A stretch of 29,023 nt of DNA from Bacillota bacterium. GTDB taxonomy: Bacteria > Bacillota > Clostridia > Oscillospirales > Ruminococcaceae. Positions 15,143 through 23,484 of this stretch are shown piece after piece (position 1 is the stretch's first letter; each line of letters opens with the position of its first letter). The stretch spans positions 1 to 29,023 of the forward strand of contig JAEZYS010000013.1 of assembly GCA_023418925.1 (NCBI GenBank). Reading direction: 5' to 3'. The notes beneath the pieces were generated by a model. It was not told where the DNA came from and searched no databases. It was given only the letters and a program-made list of their open reading frames with translations. Both the position numbers and the translations under genes were made by a program.

Positions 15143-16513
15143 TTATCTGATGCTACCGACAGTTCTAGGGTAAAGAATTACATCACGGATGTTACCCATA
15201 CCCGTTACATACATAATTATTCTTTCAAATCCCAGACCGAAACCACTATGCGGAACTGAACCAAACTTTCTTAAATCAATATAATCCGCATATTCCTCCA
15301 TGTTCATGTTCCTGTCCTTCATTGCCTGAATGAGCTTGTCGTAATCTGCTTCACGTTCCGAACAACCGATAATCTCACCTACACCAGGTACAAGAAGATC
15401 AGTTGCAGCAACGGTTTTGCCGTCAGAATTCTGCTTCATATAAAATGACTTTATATCCTTTGGATAATTAATAATAAACACCGGCTTATTGTATACTTCT
15501 TCTGTAATAAATCTTTCATGTTCTGTCTGCAGGTCACAACCCCATTCAACAGGATACTGGAATTCCTTGCCTGACTTTTTCAGTATATCTATTGCATCTG
15601 TATAATCCAAAATTGCAAAATCATTGCTGATAACATTATTTAGCTTCTCGTGAAGTCCCTTTTCAAAATGCTGTTCAAAGAATTCTATTTCCTCCGGACA
15701 GCTTTTCATAACATCAGAAATAATATACTTTATCATTTCTTCCGCTATTCTGATGATATCCGGAAGCTCTGCAAAAGCAACCTCAGGTTCAACATGCCAG
15801 AATTCGGCAACATGACGTGGAGTATTGCTGTTTTCAGCTCTGAAACTCGGTCCGAAAGTATAAATCTTACCCATTGCCATTGCAGCAACCTCGCCCTCAA
15901 GCTGGCCCGAAACACTAAGTCCTGCTCTCTTGCCGAAAAAGTCATCAGCATAATATTCCTGCTCATTCTTATACTTATCAGAATATCCGATTGTCGTTAC
16001 CTTGAAGACTTCACCAGCACCCTCGCAGTCACTTCCCGTGAGAAGTGGTGTGTGAATATAAACATAGTTTCTTTCCTGAAAATAGCGGTGGATTGATTCT
16101 GCCATTGCAGAACGAACACGCAAAACCGCATTGAATGTATTTGTCCTTGTTCTGAGATGAGGCATTGTTCTTAGATACTCAAGAGTATGCCTTTTCTTCT
16201 GAAGAGGATAGTCCGCAGGACAAACACCAAGTACAACTATTTCAGTCGCATTTATTTCAACCGCACCCTGTCTTGCTGGAACAACGATGCCTGTTACCTT
16301 TAAAGAAGTACCAAGTGCCGTTGCATTTTCCGGAACGGTCAAGGTCGATTTATCAATTACGACCTGAAGATGCTTCAATGATGTACCGTCATTTATCTCG
16401 ATAAATGCCATGTTCTTTGAATCTCTGGTTGTTCTCACCCAACCGCAAACAACTACCTCACTGTTAAGATAGCTCTGCTTTGTCATAATGTCTTTTACAT
16501 CAATATGCTGCAT
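15143..16513 (-). CDS. asnS: Asparaginyl-tRNA synthetase
   Basis: A 456-residue class IIb aminoacyl-tRNA synthetase charging tRNA-Asn. The N-terminal OB-fold anticodon-binding domain covers residues about 15-105 (VVCGWVRTTRDSKNMAFIEIND). Motif 1 lies near 135-160 (YVYIHTPLLTGSDCEGAGEVF). Motif 2 is FGPSFRAENSNTPRHVAEFWHVEPE, and motif 3 is FGLGFERIIMYVTGMGNIRDVILYPR at the C terminus. The asparagine-specific type is favoured over aspartyl by length, by the ending TVGSIR and by the linked asnA. It is preceded by a T-box leader with an AAC triplet in the right place and a consensus promoter. Presence of this enzyme implies direct charging rather than only the amidotransferase route. Confidence 0.97.
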   Translation of the reverse strand: MQHIDVKDIMTKQSYLNSEVVVCGWVRTTRDSKNMAFIEINDGTSLKHLQVVIDKSTLTVPENATALGTSLKVTGIVVPARQGAVEINATEIVVLGVCPADYPLQKKRHTLEYLRTMPHLRTRTNTFNAVLRVRSAMAESIHRYFQERNYVYIHTPLLTGSDCEGAGEVFKVTTIGYSDKYKNEQEYYADDFFGKRAGLSVSGQLEGEVAAMAMGKIYTFGPSFRAENSNTPRHVAEFWHVEPEVAFAELPDIIRIAEEMIKYIISDVMKSCPEEIEFFEQHFEKGLHEKLNNVISNDFAILDYTDAIDILKKSGKEFQYPVEWGCDLQTEHERFITEEVYNKPVFIINYPKDIKSFYMKQNSDGKTVAATDLLVPGVGEIIGCSEREADYDKLIQAMKDRNMNMEEYADYIDLRKFGSVPHSGFGLGFERIIMYVTGMGNIRDVILYPRTVGSIR

Positions 16514-16572
16514 ACTGATTTTACTCCCTTCGTTTTATAAGCTATTATTGAGAGCTGAACTACCATATAAAT

Positions 16573-16855
16573 AAAAAAGGGTGCAGTAAGCTCTCCTACT
16601 AAAAATAGGACGAGTCACTGCAACCCGTGGTACCACCTATCTTACCGCACACATTACGCACGGTCACTCATTGGTTTCAAACAAAACCCATCTGATTTAC
16701 GCACAGAATACGACGCACCTAATAAGCAAATAATATATCTGCTGTTCAGATTGCAGCTCCGAAGTGTTATTCACCTGTTCTCCGTTATGCGGCTTACACC
16801 AACCCGCACTCGCTGATAATGACCACATCAGGCTATTTCTCTTCATCATAGCTTT
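16573..16855 (-). promoter_or_regulatory. Asparagine T-box leader
   Basis: The minus strand reads a long Stem I beginning AGCTATGATGAAGAG (kink-turn region), then a specifier region GGTGAATAACAC with AAC at 16768-16766 (Asn codon). The conserved T-box AGGTGGTACCACGG (16638-16625) follows. A terminator pairs GGGTTGCAGT (16626-16617) with ACTGCACCC (16587-16579) and is followed by six U (16578-16573). Uncharged tRNA-Asn would stabilise the antiterminator and let asnS-asnA be made. Confidence 0.95.
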
Positions 16856-16876
16856 TATTTCAACTAATTATTCCAT

Positions 16877-16905
16877 ATTATAAACCTTTTGTTCTGTTTT
16901 GTCAA
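16877..16905 (-). promoter_or_regulatory. Consensus sigma-A promoter of asnS-asnA
   Basis: Read on the minus strand, TTGACA (16905-16900), a 17-base spacer and TATAAT (16882-16877), a perfect match. It lies just before the T-box Stem I. Confidence 0.92.
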
Positions 16906-17001
16906 GCATATTTGTACTGTCTTTAATGTATAACTTATCGTTTGTTAATGTTAACTTTTTATACTATAAAAATATTGGAAAAATACTAAATAATTAAATT
17001 T

Positions 17002-17020
17002 GCCTATTATATTTATAGGC
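17002..17020 (-). terminator. Possible terminator after the gene at 17103
   Basis: GCCTAT and ATAGGC pair around seven bases; on the minus strand an interrupted A/T tract follows. Moderate support only. Confidence 0.35.
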
Positions 17021-17102
17021 AGCCAATAAGCCAATATTAGATAAAAAAGTAATGCTGTACATTAAACGTTAATTATCCACTTTATTCATTGCCACAAGGT
17101 TA

Positions 17103-17672
17103 TTAATAAGTAATTTTTTCTTCCCACCATCCAAAAGCTATTCTTCCGGATGCTGAGCTGATTGTTTTTTCAGTTAAAGACAAAAATACTAAAAAAGAGC
17201 CTCCTGGAGGAAAAATTAATTTTCCGTTCTCTGTTTCAACCAATGTTGTTCCAGGTTCGCCTCTTCTAACAAATGCTTTTACTCCTCCTACCGGCTCATG
17301 AGTAACATTTGACGATAACTGCAATTTTACCTTAGGTTTTGGAGTAGGGCAAAGTGCCAGATTTGAAGTAGTTACAAGAGTTGACTCTAATGGTATGCCG
17401 GGTGGAGTTGAGTTAAACCAGAATTGTGCACGAAATGGTGATTCTGATATATCTGTTACAGTCCAAACATTTACATGCAAATTTACGCATGAATGCTGTG
17501 GATTATATAACCTTGCCCATGCACTGGTACCGTTGTTCATACTTAAGTTATCAGCATAACCAATAAAATAGTCTCCCTTAATAGATTCATATAATTCTAT
17601 TGGTATATTTACGGTTTTATTAAACTTATCCTGTTGATTGCAACATAAGTTCTGATATCTTGAATCAATCAT
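17103..17672 (-). CDS. Soluble protein of unknown function
   Basis: A 189-residue protein without signal peptide or membrane helix. It begins MIDSRYQNLCCNQQDKF and is rich in beta-strand patterns with many Asn, Ser, Pro and aromatic residues. Examples are GDYFIGYADNLSMNN, SAWARLYNPQHSCVNLHVNVW, PFRAQFWFN and IAFGWWEEKITY at the end. I do not recognise it with certainty; the layout recalls small Clostridial DUF proteins such as DUF6143, but this is memory, not a search. The start at ATG 17672 follows AAAGGTG. It is divergent from the large membrane protein gene and probably a single-gene unit. Two palindromes lie upstream (17699-17710 region and 17726-17740). Confidence 0.75.
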   Translation of the reverse strand: MIDSRYQNLCCNQQDKFNKTVNIPIELYESIKGDYFIGYADNLSMNNGTSAWARLYNPQHSCVNLHVNVWTVTDISESPFRAQFWFNSTPPGIPLESTLVTTSNLALCPTPKPKVKLQLSSNVTHEPVGGVKAFVRRGEPGTTLVETENGKLIFPPGGSFLVFLSLTEKTISSASGRIAFGWWEEKITY

Positions 17673-17725
17673 AATTTCACCTTTTCTATATTATTTATTG
17701 TTATGATAACGCTAATATTTATATA

Positions 17726-17740
17726 TTATGTTAAACATAA
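17726..17740. promoter_or_regulatory. Palindrome, possible operator
   Basis: TTATGTTAAACATAA is a perfect seven-base inverted repeat about a central A. It sits about 55 bases upstream of the start codon of the gene at 17672. A shorter palindrome GTTATGATAAC lies nearby. AT-rich sequence makes chance palindromes common. Confidence 0.3.
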
Positions 17741-17871
17741 AATAAATGTGAGAATACTGTATTATAAGATTTAAATGTTATTTAAGTTTATGGTAAAATT
17801 AATCTAAAGTATTTTACAGTGCAATTATTTAAGACATGCTTATTATGTATATTATAAAATATATATTATTA

Positions 17872-17900
17872 TTGATTTTTTTATATGTATATGTTATTAT
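17872..17900 (+). promoter_or_regulatory. Promoter of the large membrane protein gene
   Basis: TTGATT at 17872-17877, a 17-base spacer and TATTAT at 17895-17900, about 50 bases before the start codon. Confidence 0.5.
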
Positions 17901-17952
17901 AAGATATCAAAAGTAAATATTTGACTTATAAAAGAATGCAGGAGGGAATAGA

Positions 17953-20900
17953 ATGGGAATTCTAATATGTCTGGCTATATTATGGCTTATTTCTCCTATT
18001 GTTTTGCTTGTATTATTAATTACTGCACAAAGTGATAAAAAAAGGTTAAATGAAGAATTGAAACGACAGAATGAGTATATTGCACAGATTGAAATGTGGC
18101 ATTCTTTGGGCACACCAGTGTATTCACAGCAGAATTTTAATACAATAAATGATATTAACATGCCAACAAGTATTCAGCAGGATGTTAACATTACTCCTAC
18201 ACAAGCTGTGCCAACAAATATTTCTCAAAATGCATTTGATGAAAATCAACCGATTCAAACTACATCTACTCATCAAAATGCAAGTGCAGTAAATGAGCAA
18301 GAAATTCCTTATGGCGTTAGCTTGCAAAAAAATAAAAATGAAAAGCCTGGTGTCAGTACAATCAATATTATGCTGATTATTGGTGCTTTGTTTATTATCA
18401 CATCAGGTCTAATTTTTGCTACTACTACATGGGATATCATGTCAAACGGTATTAGAGCTGCTGTTTTATTTTCATTTTCTGCTATTTTCTTTGCTACTTC
18501 ATCTCTTGCTGAACGTAAGTTCAATCTTCCTAAAACAGGTTTACTTTTCTATACACTTGGAAGCTTTTTTTTGCCAATAACCCTTATTGCTGCTGGCTAC
18601 TTCAATGTATTCGGTGACTGGTTTTCACTTTCTGGAGAAGGTTGCCCTCTTCTTATTTCAATTACTTTTGTTGCGCTTTCAGCCGTGTCATTTAAGGGAG
18701 CGTTAGATTATAAAAACAAAGCATTTTCATGGTGTTCATTACTTAGCTTTTCAGCTGCCGTATGTGCTGTTGCAATTCAAATAAACAGCAGAACTGATGT
18801 AGTTTCACTTATTCTTTCAATTTACGGATTTGCTGTAATATTAATCTGCGGATGGCTTTCAAAATCATCTTCAGAGCGCTTTTCAATTATAATTTCACAG
18901 CTTAAATTATTTGCTATTGTAAATGTATCAGTACTTAGTATAAGTTCTATTATCGGCTGTTTTGACGGTGGAAGAAACCAGGCTGTTTCAATGATCTCCT
19001 GTACACTTTTTGCTGTGTCATATTTGCATAATTGTTTTACCGAGAAAAGTGGATTCGGTGGTGCTCTTCCGTTCACTGCTTTCATTTCAGCAGGTCTTTT
19101 CAGTTTAATCTCTCCCGACAGCTTCAACAGTTTTTCTTATATAGTTATTGGCATAAGCCTTATAGTTTCGGCTTTTTCTCTCATGAATATTGTTCCGGAA
19201 AAGCTTAAGTCAGCATTCTCAATGATTTCAAATATACTACAGATTTCAGCAGTCTGCATATGTGCAATGTGCATATTTACGAGTGATACTACATGGATAA
19301 CCTTTGCGGCATATTCTGTTTTGGCTTCTGATATGCTATTGCTTGCAAAACTTAACAAGGAGAAAAGCAAGCTTTTGTTGTCGACATTTTCAGTGGCTTG
19401 TGTAGTTCTTGCATATCTGTTTGTATCACTTTTATTCAAAAATTCTAGCCCGGCAATGGTATGTTGTGCAATGGCTACTATAATATTGCTTTTACAAACG
19501 CTGTTTGTTTTCGTGAAGCCATTAAAAATAAGAACGATAATGTCTGACATAACCTTCTCGGTAGTATCAGTAATCATCGAATTAATTGTTCTTTCATTTG
19601 TATGTTCTATGGAAAATGTGAGTGGGGTTGATTACGCTTGCCTTGCATATGCCTGCACAGCGCTGATTATTACTTTGCTTATCCCTGCAATCAGTAAAAG
19701 TGAAAGAAGATTTCCAGAGTTTTATGTCGGTTTTGCAGCTTTCTTCTTCTGTTCATTTGCATTGCCTTTATATGAACTTATAAAGATTATTTTTGTTAAT
19801 GCTTCATCGGATGTTGCTGTAACAACATCTGTCGGCTTGTGTTCATTAGCACTTGCAGCATTTTCAATTTGCTCTACACTAGCGTATCAAAAGAAAAATG
19901 ATTCAATAATCAGGAAAAACATTGACTTAGCACTCGTTATTGCATTCCGTTCTGCTCTTGTTATATTAGTAATAGCTGAATTTATATGTGACACAAACGG
20001 ATTGCTTTCTGACAGTTTCCAATTCGGTGCAAACACAGCTATCCCACTGCTTGCTCTTATTGCAGTATCGGCTGTACGTTCTGCCGTACTGAAAAGTAAG
20101 GCAGAATATGTTACAACTTTACTTTCAATTACAACATTTATAACATCATGTTCTATGATTATTTTTAGAGATCTCAGTTTTAAGTGGATACTTATTTTTA
20201 CATGTGGAGCTGCTTTTGCAATCTTTGCAGTAAATGAGCTTGTTCTGCACACCAGTAAGAAAAATCCTATTTTTTATTTACTGACGCTTAAAGTTTCAGG
20301 ATATATGCTTGCAATTCTTTCTGCCTGCACAATGATAGCATATAATGGTTCAAACTATGAAAATAAATATCTTCTGGCAATAGCTTTAGTATTTATAGCA
20401 AGTACATTTGTTAATTACATAAACCGTTGTACATTGATACTTATTCCACAATTTATAATGCTTTATATAATTATTCCGAATATTCCTGAAATTTCACAAA
20501 GCAATGCTATAATTGGACTTTTGTACATGCTTGTAATATTGTTTACAATTGCACTCAGTTATCTTTTACATCCAAACAAACTAATAAACTCTGTTGATAA
20601 GAAGGATATTTATGCTGACATAATGGCGTATACACGATTTTTTGGGTGTGCAGCAATGTTTATAGTACTCTTTGATGACGATCTGAGGTGGCTTGTTCTT
20701 CCTGCACTCAGTACATCATTTGCATCTATGTACCGTCGTGAAAATAAGTTGTCAACAAATAGTACCATGTTTACTCTATCAGCTGCAGGCATTGTTTTAG
20801 CATGGATAACACAGCCGTTCTTCGCTGTTCCTGATGTAATAGTTACAGAACTCAATTTAGTCTCCATTCTTCTTTTCATGTATGCCCTTACATTCATATG

Positions 20901-21279
20901 GAAGGATAACAAGGCAACTGTTTATCGGATAACATTTATTACCTATTGTATTTCTTATGTAATTCTGTTGATCAGTGCATTGGCAAGTGATTTGCTTGCT
21001 GACGGGCTTATTATTGTAATATCTGCACTTGCAATGTTAATTTATTCTTTCACTGTAAAGCGGAAAAAGTGGTTTCTTCTTTCAGTTATAGTTATAGTAG
21101 TATCAACTGTTTTCCTAAGCAGAAAGTTCTGGGCAAATGCTGGATGGTGGGTATATCTTCTTATAGCAGGACTTATTCTTATTGCATTAGGTATATTGAA
21201 TGAACTTAAAAAGCAATCAGCTGAAAAATCAAAGTTTTCAGAAAAAGTATCACGTTTCATGTCAGAATGGACATGGTAA
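17953..21279 (+). CDS. Giant polytopic membrane protein (1108 residues)
   Basis: The product starts with one membrane helix (residues 3-25), a short charged coiled coil (about 30-50) and an Asn/Gln/Thr-rich linker to about 135. From there to about 1085 it is an almost unbroken series of hydrophobic helices, about 30 in total, and ends in a short basic and acidic tail. The start of the membrane block (INIMLIIGALFIITSGLIFA, then TTWDIMSNGIRAAVLF) recalls the DUF2157/DUF2339 style of predicted membrane proteins. I cannot assign it firmly. No catalytic motif, ATPase or transporter signature is visible. The start follows AGGAGGG. It is alone in its transcription unit. Its function is unknown. Confidence 0.88.
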   Translation: MGILICLAILWLISPIVLLVLLITAQSDKKRLNEELKRQNEYIAQIEMWHSLGTPVYSQQNFNTINDINMPTSIQQDVNITPTQAVPTNISQNAFDENQPIQTTSTHQNASAVNEQEIPYGVSLQKNKNEKPGVSTINIMLIIGALFIITSGLIFATTTWDIMSNGIRAAVLFSFSAIFFATSSLAERKFNLPKTGLLFYTLGSFFLPITLIAAGYFNVFGDWFSLSGEGCPLLISITFVALSAVSFKGALDYKNKAFSWCSLLSFSAAVCAVAIQINSRTDVVSLILSIYGFAVILICGWLSKSSSERFSIIISQLKLFAIVNVSVLSISSIIGCFDGGRNQAVSMISCTLFAVSYLHNCFTEKSGFGGALPFTAFISAGLFSLISPDSFNSFSYIVIGISLIVSAFSLMNIVPEKLKSAFSMISNILQISAVCICAMCIFTSDTTWITFAAYSVLASDMLLLAKLNKEKSKLLLSTFSVACVVLAYLFVSLLFKNSSPAMVCCAMATIILLLQTLFVFVKPLKIRTIMSDITFSVVSVIIELIVLSFVCSMENVSGVDYACLAYACTALIITLLIPAISKSERRFPEFYVGFAAFFFCSFALPLYELIKIIFVNASSDVAVTTSVGLCSLALAAFSICSTLAYQKKNDSIIRKNIDLALVIAFRSALVILVIAEFICDTNGLLSDSFQFGANTAIPLLALIAVSAVRSAVLKSKAEYVTTLLSITTFITSCSMIIFRDLSFKWILIFTCGAAFAIFAVNELVLHTSKKNPIFYLLTLKVSGYMLAILSACTMIAYNGSNYENKYLLAIALVFIASTFVNYINRCTLILIPQFIMLYIIIPNIPEISQSNAIIGLLYMLVILFTIALSYLLHPNKLINSVDKKDIYADIMAYTRFFGCAAMFIVLFDDDLRWLVLPALSTSFASMYRRENKLSTNSTMFTLSAAGIVLAWITQPFFAVPDVIVTELNLVSILLFMYALTFIWKDNKATVYRITFITYCISYVILLISALASDLLADGLIIVISALAMLIYSFTVKRKKWFLLSVIVIVVSTVFLSRKFWANAGWWVYLLIAGLILIALGILNELKKQSAEKSKFSEKVSRFMSEWTW

Positions 21280-21369
21280 GGGAATTATGTTGAATTATTG
21301 TCAAGTAAATTTCAAGTAGCACATCTAAAAATTTTCCATGCTTATGATAAATAATCACACACTCCGAAA

Positions 21370-21409
21370 ATTTAATATACCAAGGATAATGCTCCTTGGT
21401 ATATTAAAT
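21370..21409. terminator. Hairpin between convergent genes
   Basis: A perfect 17-base stem (21370-21386 with 21393-21409) around a six-base loop lies between the plus-strand membrane protein gene and the minus-strand blaR1-like gene. A short T tract follows only in the minus direction. It probably ends both transcripts. Confidence 0.7.
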
Positions 21410-21499
21410 CGTTACGTTTGATTTTGATAGCTAATATAACTTATTCAATTTTTAATTATTTTCTTCTGGATTTATTTACACTAAGTTTTCAGAAAGCTT

Positions 21500-22894
21500 T
21501 TATTTAGTCATAGTATCTATTCCAGATAATTGATAACCATATTCATTAGTTATCTCTGACGCCTTTGCATATATTTGAAACCCTAAATCATCAATTACTG
21601 GAGTGCCATCAGAATAGTAAACAGGTGATAGTTTTTCTACTTTTTCACCGTTCAAAATTTTATTAAGATTTTCGTTCCAATAATTTATCCAAGTATCTGC
21701 ATACTCCTGAGTCCATCTTCCGTCAATCACACCCTTACTTAAACTTTCAATTTCAATTTCTGCTTCTGCTTTGTATTCGTCATAAGTATAATATGTTGGC
21801 TCGCAAATATACCCTGAAGCGTCTATTGGAATTTCAATATTATAAGATTCAGAAACACTCAATGTAACAGTTGTAATATCATTGTCGCCCGGATTTTTAT
21901 AAATAACATTCAAGCTTTCTTTTTCTGCAATTTCTGATGTTCCAAAAACAGAAGCTGTTCCTATAACGAGAATAAAGGCAGTTATTACTGCAAATATGGA
22001 GGTTTTTTTCATCTTCATAATTGCAGTAACTCTTTCTTCAACACAATTTCTGCTGAAATAATTATAAAGAGGATTTATAAGAACTTTCTTTTCTTCAAGT
22101 CCTATAAGTGTAAGTGCATATTCTGCTTTTGAATTTTTTTCTGATGTTATAATAACTTTTTCATCGCACGAAAGTTCAATATCACGGTTTGCGATAATAT
22201 ACATTATCCAAACCAGTGGATTAAACCAATGCACAGAAATTGCTCCTGCAAGTATAAGCTTCCACAAGGTATCAAATGATTTTATATGTGCAAATTCATG
22301 GCTAAGAATATAGTCAAGCTGACATTCATTTTCCCAGTCAAGTGACTTTGGAAGAAGTATTACGGGCTTAAATATTCCGTATGTAAGAGGTGTTGGTATA
22401 CAGTCAAGCTGTTTTATCAGCACTTTTCTTTTTGTTTTATGCTGACTCAACCAGTTGTTTATATACGCGCTGTCACAAGGTAAAGCTGTTCTGTATTTTC
22501 TGCGGAATATCAGATGAGATATAATAAAAATCAATGCAAATGCTATTACACCACAAATCCATATAATACTTTTTATCATAAAATCATGATTATCTAAAGC
22601 AGGTATAATTGAGTTGTAAGTGTATGTAGCTAATTCAGTATAATTTGAGTTAGTGGTATCGGCATTAGAAATTGCTACAGTTATGATTTCTTCTTGCGGA
22701 TGTAGAAAATGATTTATTAAATTGAAAATACTTATATGCGATGGCAGAGTAAAAGGAATCATAAGTCTGCACAAAACAATTCCCCAAAGAATTATAAAGG
22801 TTTTTTTAGGAAGCTTATGAATTGCAGCTACACGGATAATTAATACTGCAATTATAAGAGGCATCGCATAAATACTTGTCGTAATAATGTCCAT
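21500..22894 (-). CDS. BlaR1/MecR1-family M56 metalloprotease
   Basis: A 464-residue integral membrane zinc protease of family M56. Helices lie near residues 8-22, 33-50 and 107-129. The cytoplasmic zinc-protease loop contains HEFAH at 199-203 and a third-ligand region DIELSCDE at 238-245. A fourth helix is at 298-316. In BlaR1 this protease cuts the partner repressor BlaI after a signal is sensed outside. Here the extracellular C-terminal part is only about 148 residues and has no penicillin-binding SxxK/SxN/KTG domain, so beta-lactam sensing through acylation is unlikely. The start at ATG 22894 is preferred over ATG 22909, which overlaps the blaI stop, because GAGG lies eight or nine bases before 22894. 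Confidence 0.9.
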   Translation of the reverse strand: MDIITTSIYAMPLIIAVLIIRVAAIHKLPKKTFIILWGIVLCRLMIPFTLPSHISIFNLINHFLHPQEEIITVAISNADTTNSNYTELATYTYNSIIPALDNHDFMIKSIIWICGVIAFALIFIISHLIFRRKYRTALPCDSAYINNWLSQHKTKRKVLIKQLDCIPTPLTYGIFKPVILLPKSLDWENECQLDYILSHEFAHIKSFDTLWKLILAGAISVHWFNPLVWIMYIIANRDIELSCDEKVIITSEKNSKAEYALTLIGLEEKKVLINPLYNYFSRNCVEERVTAIMKMKKTSIFAVITAFILVIGTASVFGTSEIAEKESLNVIYKNPGDNDITTVTLSVSESYNIEIPIDASGYICEPTYYTYDEYKAEAEIEIESLSKGVIDGRWTQEYADTWINYWNENLNKILNGEKVEKLSPVYYSDGTPVIDDLGFQIYAKASEITNEYGYQLSGIDTMTK

Positions 22895-22905
22895 AACTAC
22901 TAACC

Positions 22906-23265
22906 TCATTTAAGATTTTCAACAATTTGCTTTAAACGCTCAATTTCCTTTTCGGAAAGCTTTTTCCTACCAAGAAGAGATGCAACAAGCATGTCAGCAG
23001 AACCGCTGTACATTTTATTAATAAGCTCGTCTGTTTCAATCTCCTGTGCTTCTTCTTTCGATATAACAGCATGGCATACGAAATTAGGGTCTGTTCGTTT
23101 AACAGCACCTTTATCAATACATTTTTTTATAACCGTATAGGTTGTAGTCTTGCTCCAGCCAACCTTTTCCTTGAGGATATCTGCAATCTGTTTTGCTGTA
23201 GCATCTCCGATGTCCCATAGTATCTCCATAATTTTTAGTTCAGAATCGAAAAGTTTTACATTCAT
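22906..23265 (-). CDS. BlaI/MecI-family repressor
   Basis: A 119-residue winged-helix repressor. The sequence MNVKLFDSELKIMEILWDIGDATAKQIADILKE followed by VGWSKTTTYTVIKKCIDKGAVKR is typical of BlaI/MecI, with a C-terminal dimerisation and cleavage region (about 75-119). It should bind palindromic operators as a dimer until cut by the M56 protease. The gene lies directly before blaR1, as usual. ATG 23265 is preferred; ATG 23277 directly abuts AAAGGA. Its promoter carries two palindromes matching those before the solute-binding lipoprotein gene at 25770, so autoregulation and control of that gene are likely. Confidence 0.92.
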   Translation of the reverse strand: MNVKLFDSELKIMEILWDIGDATAKQIADILKEKVGWSKTTTYTVIKKCIDKGAVKRTDPNFVCHAVISKEEAQEIETDELINKMYSGSADMLVASLLGRKKLSEKEIERLKQIVENLK

Positions 23266-23284
23266 TTTAATTACCATTCCTTTA

Positions 23285-23373
23285 TACTGTTTATTCCGTT
23301 TTTGCGAAGCAAAATTTCTGCTCCTGTATTTGCAGAAAGGAATAAATAGCTGCGTGAAAAGTAATTTTCACGC
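23285..23373 (-). other. Structured leader of the blaI transcript
   Basis: Between the expected transcription start near 23437 and the start codon lie about 170 bases. Three hairpins are visible: GCGTGAAAA/TTTTCACGC (23352-23373), TTTCTGC/GCAGAAA (about 23315-23339) and TTTTGC/GCAAAA (about 23299-23313). None ends in a T run, so they are not simple terminators. The meaning is unknown. Confidence 0.45.
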
Positions 23374-23418
23374 TGTCATCCTTTGAAATATTATTATTGT
23401 ATTATTTAGTAAAATTGG

Positions 23419-23434
23419 TTCTATTGTAATAGAT
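23419..23434. promoter_or_regulatory. BlaI-type operator A (after blaI start site)
   Basis: Fifteen of 16 bases match TTCTATTGTAATAGAA. It lies about +3 to +18 of the blaI transcript. Confidence 0.72.
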
Positions 23435-23443
23435 TATATCTAC

Positions 23444-23472
23444 ATACTATTACAATAGAACCTTTTTGTCAA
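23444..23472 (-). promoter_or_regulatory. Promoter of blaI-blaR1
   Basis: Read on the minus strand, TTGACA (23472-23467), a 17-base spacer and TAGTAT (23449-23444). The -35 starts only 12 bases beyond the stop codon of the solute-binding gene. Operator B covers the spacer and -10. Confidence 0.78.
23445..23460. promoter_or_regulatory. BlaI-type operator B (over blaI -10/spacer)
   Basis: Fifteen of 16 bases match TTCTATTACAATAGAA. Its offset from the -10 box is identical to that of operator D at the 25770 promoter. Confidence 0.75.
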
Positions 23473-23484
23473 TATCTTATTAGC

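Larger units (their letters stand above)
16514..17102 (-). other. Non-coding stretch upstream of asnS
   Basis: It holds the T-box leader (16573-16855), the asnS promoter (16877-16905) and, from about 16910 to 17102, AT-rich sequence containing a possible terminator hairpin of the gene at 17103. No further gene is seen. Confidence 0.7.
23417..23462. repeat. 16-base inverted repeat flanking the blaI start site
   Basis: GGTTCTATTGTAATAG at 23417-23432 is the exact reverse complement of 23447-23462. Each arm is also itself a near-palindrome, so the whole is a pair of operators. It could also fold as a hairpin downstream of the solute-binding gene. Confidence 0.9.

Noticed and set aside
15650..16096. 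148-residue plus-strand reading frame
   Set aside because: Antisense to asnS, a fully conserved gene; composition is that of a shadow frame.
19137..19577. 146-residue minus-strand reading frame
   Set aside because: Antisense to the large membrane protein; hydrophobic codons read backwards tend to stay open. No ribosome site.
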